DNA of 44,622 nucleotides, taken from Solirubrobacteraceae bacterium (GTDB taxonomy: Bacteria > Actinomycetota > Thermoleophilia > Solirubrobacterales > Solirubrobacteraceae). The position numbers and the translations under genes were made by a program. The stretch covers positions 1 through 44,622 of the forward strand of contig JAUYGN010000054.1 of assembly GCA_030690545.1 (NCBI GenBank), in the 5' to 3' direction. Every line of letters starts with the position of its first letter. The stretch's first letter is position 1. Below are positions 10,520 to 20,219 of this stretch, one piece after another. The notes below the pieces were generated by a model that had not been told where the DNA came from, searched no databases, and was given only the letters and a program-made list of their open reading frames with translations.

Positions 10520-12538
10520 GTGCACCTCCTCTCCGCCTTCGCGGTGGCCGTCGTGCTCGCGCTCGCGCTGCCACAGGCCGCGCCCGCCAGCGACCCACCC
10601 GGACCGGTCACGCTGTCGCAGGGCTGGCAACATGCCAAGGACCCCGGCGACATCGGCGCCGCCGACAACTGGCAGAGCGGCGTGCGCGGCCACGGCTGGG
10701 AGCCGGTGACGATTCCCCACGTCGCCGATGCGCGCACTGACGCGGCGCTCTTCCCCGGCTCGGTCGCCTGGTACCGGGTCACGTTCAAAGGACCGCAGAC
10801 GGCAGACGGCATGGGCTGGGCAATCCGCTTCGAAGCGGTGCGACGGGCCGCGCGCGTGTGGCTCAACGGCCGCGAGCTCGGCGTGCACCGCGATCCGTAC
10901 ACCCCGTTCGAGATGCGCGCGCACGGCCTGCGACCGGGCGAGGCGAACACGCTCGTGGTGCGCGCCGACTACCGCCGCACCCCTGGCTGGCGCGAGGGCT
11001 GGTGGAACTGGGGCGGGATCACGCGCCTCGTCTCGCTCGTCCCGCGCGGGCCGGTCGTCATGCAGGACGCCGGCCTGCTGCCGCGCCGCGTCTGCGTGGA
11101 GTCCGAGTGCGCCTGGAACGTGCTCGTCGACGGCTGGCTGGAGAACGCCAGCGACATCGTTCAGCAGCCGACGGTCGCGGTCCGGCTGCGGTCGCCCGAC
11201 GGCGAGGTGTCCGAAGGCACGACCACGCCGCGGGCGCTGCGACCGGGCGAGCGCGTGCGCGTGCGCTTCACGGTGCCCGTGCGCGGCGATCCCAAGGTCT
11301 GGTCGCCCGAGCAGCCGGACCGCTACACCGGCGTCGTCACGACGCGCACCGGCGGACGGGCCGTACAGGTCGACGAGCGTCGCATCGGCCTGCGGACGGT
11401 CGAGGTCGTCGACGGGATGCTGCGCCTCAACGACCGCGTGACGGACCTGCGCGGCGCGTCGATCCACGAGGACATCCCGGGGCGCGGGCCGGCGATGACC
11501 GATGCCGACGTCGAGAACACGGTCGACGAGCTCAAGGCACTCGGCGTGAACATCACGCGTGCCCATTACGTGCTCGACAGGCGGCTGCTGGAGCGCTTCG
11601 ACGAGGAGGGCATCCTCGTCTGGAACCAGGCGCCGGTCTACCACCGCGACGTGCATCTCAGGACGCCCGGCCAGCGCTCCTACGAGCTCGACGTCCTGCG
11701 CAACACGATCCTCGCGGCGCGCAACCACCCGTCGGTGATCACGCATTCGGTCGCCAACGAGCTGGCGGCAGTGCCCGACGAGCAGCGCACCTCGCGGATC
11801 TGGATGCGCAACGCAGCCGAGCTCGCGCGCGACCTGGACCCGACGCTGCCGGTCTCGATCGACATCCTCACCTACCCCGGCATCGCGCACCAGACGACCT
11901 ACGACGCCTTCGACATGCTCGGGCTCAACTCGTACTACGGCTGGTACGAGGGCAAGCCCAACCGCTCGGTGGCCGACATCGACGACCTCGCGCCGTACCT
12001 GCGCGCGATGCGCGAGAAGTACCCGGCCAAGGCGCTCGTGATCACCGAGTTCGGCGCCGAGGCGGATGTCGAGGGCCCGGCCGACGTCAAGCAGACCTAC
12101 GCGTTCCAGACGCAGTACCTCAAGCGCAACCTGGACATCATCGACCGGCTCGGCTTCATGGGCGGCGCGATCTACTGGACGGCGCGCGAGTTCGCCGTCA
12201 AGCCCAACTGGGACGGCGGCGCCGCGCCGCTCGTGCGCGACTCGATCCACAACAAGGGGCTGATCTCCTACGACGGCAAGATCAAGCCCGCGTTCAGCGC
12301 CGCCCAGCAGGCGTTCAAGGCGACGCCGCTGTACCGCGACGACCCCGCGGCGGTCGCGCGCGCGGAGCTGTCGGGCGGCGGCTCGTTGATCCTGCGCGCG
12401 CTGCTGTTCATCGGCGTGTTCGGCTCGGTTGCCGCGCTGCTGGCGCTCTACGCGATGTGCCTGCGTGACATCTGGCGCTCGTGGCAGCCGCGCGGCGAGG
12501 GACAGGTCGTGGAGCTGCCGTCGCGGCGCGTGGCGTAG
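10520..12538 (+). CDS. Glycoside hydrolase family 2 protein, exported and membrane-anchored
   Basis: 672 residues from GTG 10520. A signal peptide (HLLSAFAVAVVLALALPQAAPA) is followed by a jelly-roll sugar-binding domain, an Ig-like domain and a TIM barrel. The likely acid/base Glu is E414 in HSVANEL and the likely nucleophile is E510 in VITEFGAE, the two hallmark GH2 positions. This fits a beta-galactosidase, beta-glucuronidase or beta-mannosidase; the substrate cannot be told from the sequence. Residues about 620-650 (RALLFIGVFGSVAALLALYAMC) form a C-terminal transmembrane helix with a short basic tail, so the enzyme is probably held on the outer face of the membrane. No transporter or sugar regulator is adjacent. 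It meets the next gene tail to tail. Confidence 0.9.
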   Translation: MHLLSAFAVAVVLALALPQAAPASDPPGPVTLSQGWQHAKDPGDIGAADNWQSGVRGHGWEPVTIPHVADARTDAALFPGSVAWYRVTFKGPQTADGMGWAIRFEAVRRAARVWLNGRELGVHRDPYTPFEMRAHGLRPGEANTLVVRADYRRTPGWREGWWNWGGITRLVSLVPRGPVVMQDAGLLPRRVCVESECAWNVLVDGWLENASDIVQQPTVAVRLRSPDGEVSEGTTTPRALRPGERVRVRFTVPVRGDPKVWSPEQPDRYTGVVTTRTGGRAVQVDERRIGLRTVEVVDGMLRLNDRVTDLRGASIHEDIPGRGPAMTDADVENTVDELKALGVNITRAHYVLDRRLLERFDEEGILVWNQAPVYHRDVHLRTPGQRSYELDVLRNTILAARNHPSVITHSVANELAAVPDEQRTSRIWMRNAAELARDLDPTLPVSIDILTYPGIAHQTTYDAFDMLGLNSYYGWYEGKPNRSVADIDDLAPYLRAMREKYPAKALVITEFGAEADVEGPADVKQTYAFQTQYLKRNLDIIDRLGFMGGAIYWTAREFAVKPNWDGGAAPLVRDSIHNKGLISYDGKIKPAFSAAQQAFKATPLYRDDPAAVARAELSGGGSLILRALLFIGVFGSVAALLALYAMCLRDIWRSWQPRGEGQVVELPSRRVA

Positions 12539-12547
12539 AAGCCGCGA

Positions 12548-12940
12548 TCAGTCCGCGTCGGGCGCGTAGCGGTGGTGCAGGTCGAGGGCGTTGCCGGCCG
12601 GGTCGAGGAAGATCGCCTGGTGGCAGGAGCCGCTGTCGATCAGCTCGGTGACGAAGCGCACGCCCTGCGCCTCGAGCTGTGCCCGGGCCGCCGCGACATC
12701 GTCGACCTGCAGCGCGATCGGCAGGCTGTGCGGGCGAAACTCCTGCCCGAACGCCGTCGGCTCCATGACGGCGATCGTCAGCGCGCCGGCCTGGAACTCG
12801 GCTCCCGGCGAGTCGCCCCAGCGCTTGCCCGCCGGCAGGCCGAGCACGGTGCCGTAGAAGTGCACGGATTCCTCGAAGTCCTTGGCCGGGACGGCCACGA
12901 AGTCGACGCCGGTGACGAGCGGCGCCGGTGCGGTGGTCAT
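12548..12940 (-). CDS. VOC/glyoxalase-like protein
   Basis: 130 residues. ATG 12940 is fixed by a perfect AGGAGG six bases upstream. One vicinal-oxygen-chelate unit is visible: GVDFVAVPAKDFEESVHFYG at the start, then LPIALQVDDVAAARAQLEAQ, and FLDPAGNALDLHHRYAP at the end. The layout matches glyoxalase/bleomycin-resistance/dioxygenase relatives, which work as dimers with a metal site. The substrate is unknown. The stop lies 9 bp from that of the convergent GH2 gene. The 204 bp upstream (12941-13144) hold its promoter region and no gene I can support. Confidence 0.85.
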   Translation of the reverse strand: MTTAPAPLVTGVDFVAVPAKDFEESVHFYGTVLGLPAGKRWGDSPGAEFQAGALTIAVMEPTAFGQEFRPHSLPIALQVDDVAAARAQLEAQGVRFVTELIDSGSCHQAIFLDPAGNALDLHHRYAPDAD

Positions 12941-13144
12941 GCAATGCCTCCTGGGTCTGCGTTGGACACGATCCTGCCACTCAGACGACGCGCCGTCGCG
13001 GATCTCATCGGCAGGCGGCCCGCAAGCTTCGGTCCTTGGAGGCGCGTGGCAGCCATTGGGCGGATAGCGCCCGATCGGCGCCACACATCTCGGCGCTCGA
13101 CCTCGGCGAGCTCGGGCGAGGCCCGAGCCCGGCTGAGCGCTTCG

Positions 13145-14224
13145 CTACGGCGTGAACTTCACCGTCAGCACGTCGCCGTCGCGCATCGCGTAGTCGCGCC
13201 CCTCGAGGCGCAGCGTGCCGCGGTCGCGGGCGCCGGCGTAGCCGCCGGCGTCGGTCAGCGCGTCCCAGCCGACGACCTCCGCGCGCACGAAGCCGCGCTG
13301 GATGTCGGAGTGGATCTGGCCGGCGGCGTGCCAGGCCGTCAGCCCGCGGCGCAGATGCCAGGACTGCGCCGGCTTGTCCTCGCCGGCGGTGAAGAACGCG
13401 ATCAGGTCCAGCAGCGCGAAGGCGCCGCCGACGACCCGCTGCAGGCTCGACTCGGCGATCCCGAGGTCGGCGCGCATCGCGGCCGCGTCCTCGTCCTCGA
13501 GCTCGGCGAGCTCGGCCTCGATGCGGCTCGAGACCGCGACGGCGACGGCGCCTTGGGCGGCCGCGTGCTCGGCGATCGCGGCCGGGACCTCGTCGGCGCC
13601 CTCGTCGACGTTGGCGACGAACAGGACCGGCTTGGCGGTCAGCGGGCCGAGGTCGCGCAGCGCGTGGGGCGCGTCGTCGGGCGGCGGCACGCTGCGCGCC
13701 GGACGGCCCGCGTGCAGCGCTTCGACGAGCTCGCGCAGCCAGGCCTCCTCGGCGATCGCCGTGCGGTCGCCGGAGCGCGCGGTGCGCACGACGCGGTCGT
13801 GGCGGCGCTCGGCCTGCTCGAGGTCGGCGAAGATCAGCTCGGTCTCGATCGTCTCGATGTCGGCGAGCGGGTCGACGCGGCCCTCGGGGTGCAGGATCGA
13901 GTCGTCGTTGTGGGCGCGGACGACGTGGATGATCGCGTCGGTCTCGCGGATGTTCGCCAGGAAGCGGTTGCCCAGCCCCTCGCCGCTGTGCGCTCCGGCG
14001 ACGAGCCCGGCGATGTCGTGGAAGTCGATCGTGTCGGGCACGACGTTCGACGCACGCACCGTCGCGGCGACCGCGTCGAGGCGCTCGTCGTCGACCGCCA
14101 CGACCGCGATGTTCGGCTCGATCGTCGTGAACGGGTAGTTGGCGGCATCGACGCCTGCCCGTGTCAGCGCGTTGAACAGCGACGACTTGCCCGCGTTGGG
14201 CATCCCGACGATGCCGACCTTCAT
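13145..14224 (-). CDS. ychF: Ribosome-binding ATPase/GTPase YchF
   Basis: 359 residues, close to the usual ~363 for YchF. The P-loop GMPNAGKSSLFNAL lies at the N-terminus, followed by the YPFTTIEPN switch I motif and the DIAGLVAGAHSGEGLGN switch II segment. A helical insertion is followed by a C-terminal TGS domain (IHSDIQRGFVRAEVV ... RDGDVLTVKF). YchF is a conserved Obg-family protein that binds ribosomes and prefers ATP. The start overlaps the stop of the PAP2 gene by ATGA, so the two are probably co-translated. Confidence 0.97.
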   Translation of the reverse strand: MKVGIVGMPNAGKSSLFNALTRAGVDAANYPFTTIEPNIAVVAVDDERLDAVAATVRASNVVPDTIDFHDIAGLVAGAHSGEGLGNRFLANIRETDAIIHVVRAHNDDSILHPEGRVDPLADIETIETELIFADLEQAERRHDRVVRTARSGDRTAIAEEAWLRELVEALHAGRPARSVPPPDDAPHALRDLGPLTAKPVLFVANVDEGADEVPAAIAEHAAAQGAVAVAVSSRIEAELAELEDEDAAAMRADLGIAESSLQRVVGGAFALLDLIAFFTAGEDKPAQSWHLRRGLTAWHAAGQIHSDIQRGFVRAEVVGWDALTDAGGYAGARDRGTLRLEGRDYAMRDGDVLTVKFTP

Positions 14225-14823
14225 GACGCGCGGCCCGCGCTGCCGACGAGCGTTCCGAGCAGCGCGCCCGCCGCGATGTCCGACGGGTAGTGCACGCCCA
14301 GGTAGACGCGCGACAGCGCCATCGCCGCGGCGCCGGCGTAGAGCGGCTGCGCCGGCAGCAGCGCCGAGTACGCGCGTGCGGCGGCGAACGACGACGACGC
14401 GTGCGCGGAGGGGAAGCTCAGCGAGGTCGGCGTCGAGATCAGCGCCGGCAGCTGCTCGAGCTGCGGGCGCTTGCGCCGCACGACGGTCTTCAGCAGCGTG
14501 TTGAGCGCGTAGGCGTAGAGCACCGAGCGCGCCGCGCGCAGCCACCGCTCGCGGCGCGGCGCGTCGAGCGCGGCGCCGGCGACCCCGAGCGCCAGCCAGA
14601 TCGCGGCGTGCTCGCCGAGTCGCGAGAAGCGCTTGACCGGCAGCTCCAACGTGGCGTCATGGCCGTGCTCGCGCAACTGGCGATAGAGGCGCACGTCGAC
14701 CTTCGCCACCGCGCGGGCGAGCGGTCCGGCGCGCAGCCGGGCGCGCAGCGAGCGCCGGGCGGCGGGATCGGCGGCGGGCGGCGCGGCGGCGAAGAGCACC
14801 GGATGAACATAGGCGCAGCGCAT
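14221..14823 (-). CDS. PAP2-family membrane phosphatase
   Basis: 200 residues. All three phosphatase motifs are present: KTVVRRKRP (KxxxxxxRP-like), SFPSAHASS (PSGH-type) and SRVYLGVHYPSD (SRxxxxxHxxxD). Hydrophobic segments surround them. Such enzymes dephosphorylate lipid phosphates, for example undecaprenyl or phosphatidylglycerol phosphate; which one is not visible. The start is fixed by a TGATG overlap with the upstream ymdB-like gene, and the stop overlaps ychF by ATGA, so it sits in a three-gene translationally coupled run. The N-terminus is Arg/Ala-rich and lacks a clear signal peptide. Confidence 0.92.
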   Translation of the reverse strand: MRCAYVHPVLFAAAPPAADPAARRSLRARLRAGPLARAVAKVDVRLYRQLREHGHDATLELPVKRFSRLGEHAAIWLALGVAGAALDAPRRERWLRAARSVLYAYALNTLLKTVVRRKRPQLEQLPALISTPTSLSFPSAHASSSFAAARAYSALLPAQPLYAGAAAMALSRVYLGVHYPSDIAAGALLGTLVGSAGRAS

Positions 14824-15620
14824 CAGCCGCCGGCGGGCAGCAGCAGCTGCTCGATCGCGTCGGCCCTCAGCGGCTGCGAGCAGCGCACGAGCACGCCCAT
14901 CAGCCAGGGGTCCTCGTCGGACGTCTCATAGCGCTCGCTCATGTGCGTGACGAAGCCGCGGATCGACTGCTCCTTGCGCACGCCGATGACGCCGCCGCGC
15001 GGGCCGGTCATGCCGACGTCGGAGATGTACGCCGTCCCTTCCGGCAGGACGCGCGCGTCGGCGGTCGGCACGTGGGTGTGGGTGCCGACGACGGCCGTCA
15101 CACGACCGTCGAGGTACCAGCCGAGCGCGACCTTCTCGCTCGTCGCCTCGGCGTGGAAGTCGACGAGGATGTGATCGACGCGCCCTTCCAGCTCGCCCAG
15201 CGCGACGTCGATGTCCGTGAAGGCCGGGCGTCCCGCGCGCAGGAAGAGGTTGCCGCTGAGGTTCACGACGCCGAGCCGCACGCCGCCGCTGCTGCGCACG
15301 ACGCAGACGCCGTGGCCCGGCTGGCTGCGCAGGTAGTTGTAGGGCCGCAGGATCGCCTCGTGGGCGTCGAGGTAGGCGAACACCTCCTTGCGGTGGTAGG
15401 CGTGGTTGCCCAGCGTGATCGCGTCGACCCCGGCGGCGAACAGCTCGTCGGCGATCTTCGGCGTGATGCCGAGCCCGCCCGCGGCGTTCTCGCCGTTGAC
15501 GACGACGAACGTCGGAGCGTGGCGCTCGCGCAGCACCGGCAGCAGATCCAGCAGCGTGTGCCGGCCCAGCGAGCCGACGACGTCACCGACGAACAAGATG
15601 CTCGCGTGGGCCTCAGACAT
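14823..15620 (-). CDS. YmdB-like metallophosphoesterase (TIGR00282 family)
   Basis: 265 residues. Metal-binding motifs appear in order: FVGDVVGSLGR, NGENAAGGLG, GNHAY, DFHAEATSEK and GTHTHVPTAD. This arrangement is characteristic of the family that includes Bacillus YmdB, a 2',3'-cyclic nucleotide phosphodiesterase usually ~264 residues long. The usual GNHTWD appears here as GNHAYHR. It heads the overlapping ymdB-like/PAP2/ychF run. ATG 15620 gives the family N-terminus directly. Confidence 0.93.
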   Translation of the reverse strand: MSEAHASILFVGDVVGSLGRHTLLDLLPVLRERHAPTFVVVNGENAAGGLGITPKIADELFAAGVDAITLGNHAYHRKEVFAYLDAHEAILRPYNYLRSQPGHGVCVVRSSGGVRLGVVNLSGNLFLRAGRPAFTDIDVALGELEGRVDHILVDFHAEATSEKVALGWYLDGRVTAVVGTHTHVPTADARVLPEGTAYISDVGMTGPRGGVIGVRKEQSIRGFVTHMSERYETSDEDPWLMGVLVRCSQPLRADAIEQLLLPAGG

Positions 15621-15699
15621 GCACGTACTGTGACGCAGCGCCGCGCGGACGACGAGCCCGGCCGCCCTCTCCGGTGACGGCGAGCGGCGGCATGCGGGC

Positions 15700-16158
15700 T
15701 CAGTCGCGATGCAGGTCGTCGATCCAGCGCACCCGCTCGGGGTCGGCCTCGACCTCCGGCAGGTCGAGGTTGACGACGACCGGCTCCTGCCCCGATCGCA
15801 CGAGCACGCACGACAGCGTGTCGTCGGGGCTCGCGTTGATCTCCTGGTGCGGGACGTAGGGCGGCACGAAGACGAAGTCGCCCGGCCCGGCCTCGGCGAC
15901 GAACTCCAGGCGCTCGCCCCAGCGCATCCGCGCGCGCCCGGCGACGACGTAGATGACGCTCTCCACAGGGCCGTGGTGGTGGGCGCCGGTCTCGGCCGCG
16001 GGCTCGATGTCGACCGTCCCCGCCCACAGCTTCTCGGCGCCCGCGCGCGCCGTCGTGATCGCCGCCGCACGGCTCATGCCCGGCGTCTGCGGCGTCTTCG
16101 GATCGAGCTCGTCGCCGCGCACGATGCGCACGCCGTCGTACCGCCAGTCCGGTGCCAT
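15700..16158 (-). CDS. Cupin-domain protein
   Basis: 152 residues. Cupin motif 1 reads G-(x)-AHHHGPVESVIYVVAGRARM, giving two or three metal-binding His plus Glu. Motif 2 reads PGDFVFVPPYVPHQEIN with the fourth His. It is probably a small metal-binding beta-barrel; no substrate can be assigned. ATG 16158 was preferred to an in-frame ATG eight codons upstream because no ribosome-binding site supports either and the shorter form starts at the fold. It is divergent from hemB with a 78-bp shared control region. Confidence 0.85.
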   Translation of the reverse strand: MAPDWRYDGVRIVRGDELDPKTPQTPGMSRAAAITTARAGAEKLWAGTVDIEPAAETGAHHHGPVESVIYVVAGRARMRWGERLEFVAEAGPGDFVFVPPYVPHQEINASPDDTLSCVLVRSGQEPVVVNLDLPEVEADPERVRWIDDLHRD

Positions 16159-16224
16159 GCACGCAGTATGAGCACGCATCCCTCGCGATGCACCAGACCC
16201 CGCCAGGCAGGCACGGAGCGCAGG

Positions 16225-16230
16225 TACCCT
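16225..16230 (+). promoter_or_regulatory. -10 hexamer TACCCT of the hemB cluster
   Basis: TACCCT lies 6 nt before ATG 16237, so the hemB message probably starts at or next to the start codon. There is no good Shine-Dalgarno sequence. No clear -35 element is seen. Confidence 0.45.
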
Positions 16231-16236
16231 TGGCGG

Positions 16237-17201
<965 letters not shown>

Positions 17202-17211
<10 letters not shown>

Positions 17212-18326
17212 CCCCACGTAACGTCGACCGCAGGACGCCGCTTGCGGCGTCCGGAGGGCGAAACGACAAGGTACGCTCACGCAAGGATGGTGCGGCCGTC
17301 GTCCTCGACGACATCGACCGCAAGGTCCTGAACTTCATGCAGGGCAAGTTTCCGCTGCAGCCGCGGCCCTACGCCGCCGTCGCGCAGCTCGCCGAGCTGA
17401 CCGAGGCCGAGGTCATGGCGCGCGTCCAGCGCCTGCTCGACGACCGCATCATCCGCCAGGTCACGCCGATCTACGACACCCGCGCGCTCGGCTACGGCTC
17501 GATGCTCGTCGCGGCGAAGGTCGACCCCGAGCACCCCTGGCGCGCCGCGAAGATCATCAACTCGCATCCCGGCGTCAGCCACAACTACCTGCGCAACCAC
17601 GACTTCAACATGTGGTTCACGCTCGCCGTCGAGGGCGACTCCAAGCTCGGGCTGCAGGGCACGCTCGACGTCCTGCAGGAGCTGACGGGCGCCGAGTCGA
17701 TCCGCCAGCTGCCGACGCTCAAGCTGTTCAAGATCCGCATGGACCTCGAGATGGAGGGCGACACGAAGTCGCTGTCGACCGAGGGCGTCGCCGAGCAGCC
17801 GGTCGACCTCGAAGGGGTCGACTACGACGAGCTCGACATCGCCGTGATCCGCGCCACGCAGGGCGACCTGCCCGTGATCGCCGAGCCCTACGCGCCGGCC
17901 GCCGCGCAGCTGCGCATGACCGAGGCCGCGCTGCTCGAGCACATGGCCGGCATGAAGGAGCGCGGCATCCTGCGCCGCGTCGCGGCGATCCTCTTTCATC
18001 GCCGCGCCGGCTTCAGCGCCAACGGCATGGGCGTCTGGAAGGTCCCGGACGAGCAGATCGAGGAGTTCGGCCCGCGGATGGCCTCCTTCCGGGGCATCTC
18101 GCACTGCTACCAGCGCCCGACCTACGAGGACTGGCCGTACTCGATCTTCACGATGGCCCACGGCCGCTCCAAGGAGGAGTGCGACGCGATCCTCGACGCG
18201 ATCGCCGGCGAGTTCGACATCAGCGAGCGCGCGACGCTCTACTCGTCGACCGAGTTCAAGAAGATCCGCCTGCTGTACTTCACCGACGACTTCAAGGACT
18301 GGGAAGCCCAGCACGCCGGCGCGTGA
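17202..18326 (+). CDS. Fused AhbA-AhbB-like siroheme decarboxylase (Lrp/AsnC-type fold)
   Basis: 374 residues made of two homologous halves. Each half is a helix-turn-helix followed by an AsnC-like domain. Half 1 (about 37-190) reads LDDIDRKVLNFMQGKFPLQPRPYA and later GVSHNYLRNHDFNMWFTL, the AhbA signature. Half 2 (about 205-370) contains GISHCYQRPTYEDWPYSIFT followed by MAHGRS, the AhbB/NirDLGH signature. Known AhbA/AhbB form a heterodimer that decarboxylates siroheme to didecarboxysiroheme in the alternative heme pathway; NirD/L/G/H do this for heme d1. Position between hemB and hemL supports a tetrapyrrole role, not transcription control. ATG 17202 has GAAGGA nine bases upstream, inside hemB. 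Automatic annotation would likely call it an AsnC regulator. Confidence 0.88.
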
Positions 18327-19621
18327 CGGTCTCGCTGCGAGACAAGCGCTCGAGTGAGCTGTATGCCCGCGCGCTGACGTACCTGCCGGGGGGCGTGAAC
18401 TCGCCCGTGCGGGCGATGCGGGCGATCGGCCGCGACCCGCTGTTCGTCGACCGCGGCGCCGGCGGCGAGCTGTTCGACGTCGACGGCAACGGCTACGTCG
18501 ACTGGGTCTGCTCGTGGGGCCCGCTGATCTGCGGCCACGCGCACCCTCAGGTCGTCGCCGCGGTCACCGACGCGGCCGCGCGCGGCACGAGCTTCGGCGC
18601 ACCGACCGCGGGCGAGGTCGATCTCGCCGAAGAGGTCAGCCGCCGCGTGCCGGGCGTGCAGATGCTGCGCATGACCTCGTCGGGCACCGAGGCGTCGATG
18701 AGCGCGATCCGCCTGGCGCGCGCGGCGACCGGGCGCACGAAGCTGCTGAAGTTCGCCGGCGCGTACCACGGCCACGTCGACGGGCTGCTCGCCGAGGGCG
18801 GCAGCGGCCTGGCGACGCAGGGCATCCCGGCCTCCCCCGGCGTTCCCGCCGAGGTCGCGGCGAGCACGATCGTCGTGCCCTGGAACGACGCCGACGCGCT
18901 CGCCGCGGCGACCGAGCAGCACGAGTTCGCCGCGCTGCTCGCCGAGCCCTATCCGGCGAACATGGGGCTCGTGCCGCCCGCCGAGGGCTTCCTCGAGCTG
19001 CTGCGCAAGCGCGCCGACGAGACTGGCGCGTTGCTGATCTTCGACGAGGTGATCTCCGGCTTTCGCGTCGCGCGCGGCGGCGGGCAGGAGCTGTCCGGCG
19101 TCACGCCCGACCTGACCGTGATGGGCAAGGTCATCGGCGGCGGCCTGCCGGCGGCGGCCTACGGCGGCCCGCGGACCCTGATGGAGCGCATCGCGCCGGC
19201 CGGCGACGTCTACCAGGCCGGCACGCTGTCGGGCAACCCGCTCGCCGTCGCGGCCGGGCGTGCGACGCTCGCGCTGCTGCAGGGCGAGCGGCCCTACCTC
19301 GAGCTCGGGCTGACGACGCGCGCGCTGGCCGACGGCCTCGCCCGAGCGGCACGCTCGGCGGGCTATGAGGATGTCCAGATCGTCAGCACGACCGGCCTGC
19401 TGACCGTCTTCTTCAGCGCCACGCCCGTCCACGACTACGCCGCGGCGCAGGCCTGCGATCTTGCCGCCCACGCGTCCTGGTGTCGCGGGCTGCTGGCGCG
19501 CGGCGTCTACGCGCCGGCGTCGCAGTTCGAGGCGTGGTTTCCGTCGCTCGCGCACACGCCGGAGCAGATCGAGCGTACCGTCGCGGCCGCCGCGGCGGCG
19601 TTCGCGGAGCTTGCCCGATGA
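18323..19621 (+). CDS. hemL: Glutamate-1-semialdehyde 2,1-aminomutase
   Basis: 432 residues from GTG 18323, which overlaps the previous stop (GTGA). It converts glutamate-1-semialdehyde to 5-aminolevulinate using PLP, in the C5 pathway. The PLP lysine is K269 in VMGKVIGGGLP; other class III aminotransferase motifs are LPGGVNSPVRA, SSGTEASMSAIRLAR, FAGAYHGHVDG and FDEVISGFR. The opening LPGGVNSPVRA is diagnostic of HemL over other class III enzymes. It supplies the substrate of HemB encoded two genes upstream. Confidence 0.97.
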   Translation: MTVSLRDKRSSELYARALTYLPGGVNSPVRAMRAIGRDPLFVDRGAGGELFDVDGNGYVDWVCSWGPLICGHAHPQVVAAVTDAAARGTSFGAPTAGEVDLAEEVSRRVPGVQMLRMTSSGTEASMSAIRLARAATGRTKLLKFAGAYHGHVDGLLAEGGSGLATQGIPASPGVPAEVAASTIVVPWNDADALAAATEQHEFAALLAEPYPANMGLVPPAEGFLELLRKRADETGALLIFDEVISGFRVARGGGQELSGVTPDLTVMGKVIGGGLPAAAYGGPRTLMERIAPAGDVYQAGTLSGNPLAVAAGRATLALLQGERPYLELGLTTRALADGLARAARSAGYEDVQIVSTTGLLTVFFSATPVHDYAAAQACDLAAHASWCRGLLARGVYAPASQFEAWFPSLAHTPEQIERTVAAAAAAFAELAR

Positions 19622-20148
19622 GCGACGCCGTGACGCGCCTGCGCGAGGCGGTGCGCGACAGCGACAGCCCGCTGGCCGACGTCGTCGGCAGCGCGCCGCA
19701 CGACGATGCGAGCGACGACGGGCCGGATCCGGTCGCGCTCGCGGCCGGTGGACCGCGCGTCGCGTCGCGCCGCGACGACGTCGAGCTGGCGGTCGCCGCC
19801 GTGCTCGAGGGCTGCCTGCTGCACTACGGCGAGCCGCGAGCGCTGCAGATCGACGATCCCGACCTCGCGCTGCTCGCCGGCGACCGCCTCTACGCGCTCG
19901 GGCTCGCGCGGCTGGCGGCGATCGGCGATCTCGACGCGATCGCCGAGCTCGCCGACGTGATCGCGCTCAGCGCGCAGGCCCACGCGGCGGGCGACGGCGA
20001 GCTCGCGCTCGCCGCCTGGCATGCCGGCGCCGCGGCGATCGGCTGGGGCGCAGACGAGCAGACGGCGATCGCCAAGGCGCGGGCTCGCGCCGGCGATCCG
20101 GGCGCAACCGAGGCGCTGCACGCCGCGGCGACACGGGTTCGAGATTGA
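19618..20148 (+). CDS. Hypothetical protein, weakly polyprenyl-synthase-like
   Basis: 176 residues; the start overlaps the hemL stop by ATGA. I do not recognise a family with certainty. An acidic, disordered-looking N-terminus (about 1-55) is followed by an Ala/Leu-rich all-helical region with LLAGDRLYALGLARLAAIGD. That phrase resembles the LLAGDYLFARAFELLAELGD helix of trans-isoprenyl diphosphate synthases. No DDxxD motif is present, so it would be inactive by itself. It may be a non-catalytic partner subunit of the prenyl synthase encoded at 23170; this is an inference. It sits directly before the Rieske gene. Confidence 0.8.
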   Translation: MSDAVTRLREAVRDSDSPLADVVGSAPHDDASDDGPDPVALAAGGPRVASRRDDVELAVAAVLEGCLLHYGEPRALQIDDPDLALLAGDRLYALGLARLAAIGDLDAIAELADVIALSAQAHAAGDGELALAAWHAGAAAIGWGADEQTAIAKARARAGDPGATEALHAAATRVRD

Positions 20149-20219
20149 GACAACTTTGTGACGCGCGGCACAGCCGCCCGGATGACGCCCCGCCAGAGTC
20201 GACGGGTCAGTAGATTTCC

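Noticed and set aside
10340-12250. 636-codon minus-strand open frame
   Set aside because: Antisense shadow of the GH2 gene; composition bias only.
12572-14290. 572-codon plus-strand open frame
   Set aside because: Antisense to the VOC and ychF genes, whose motifs are unambiguous.
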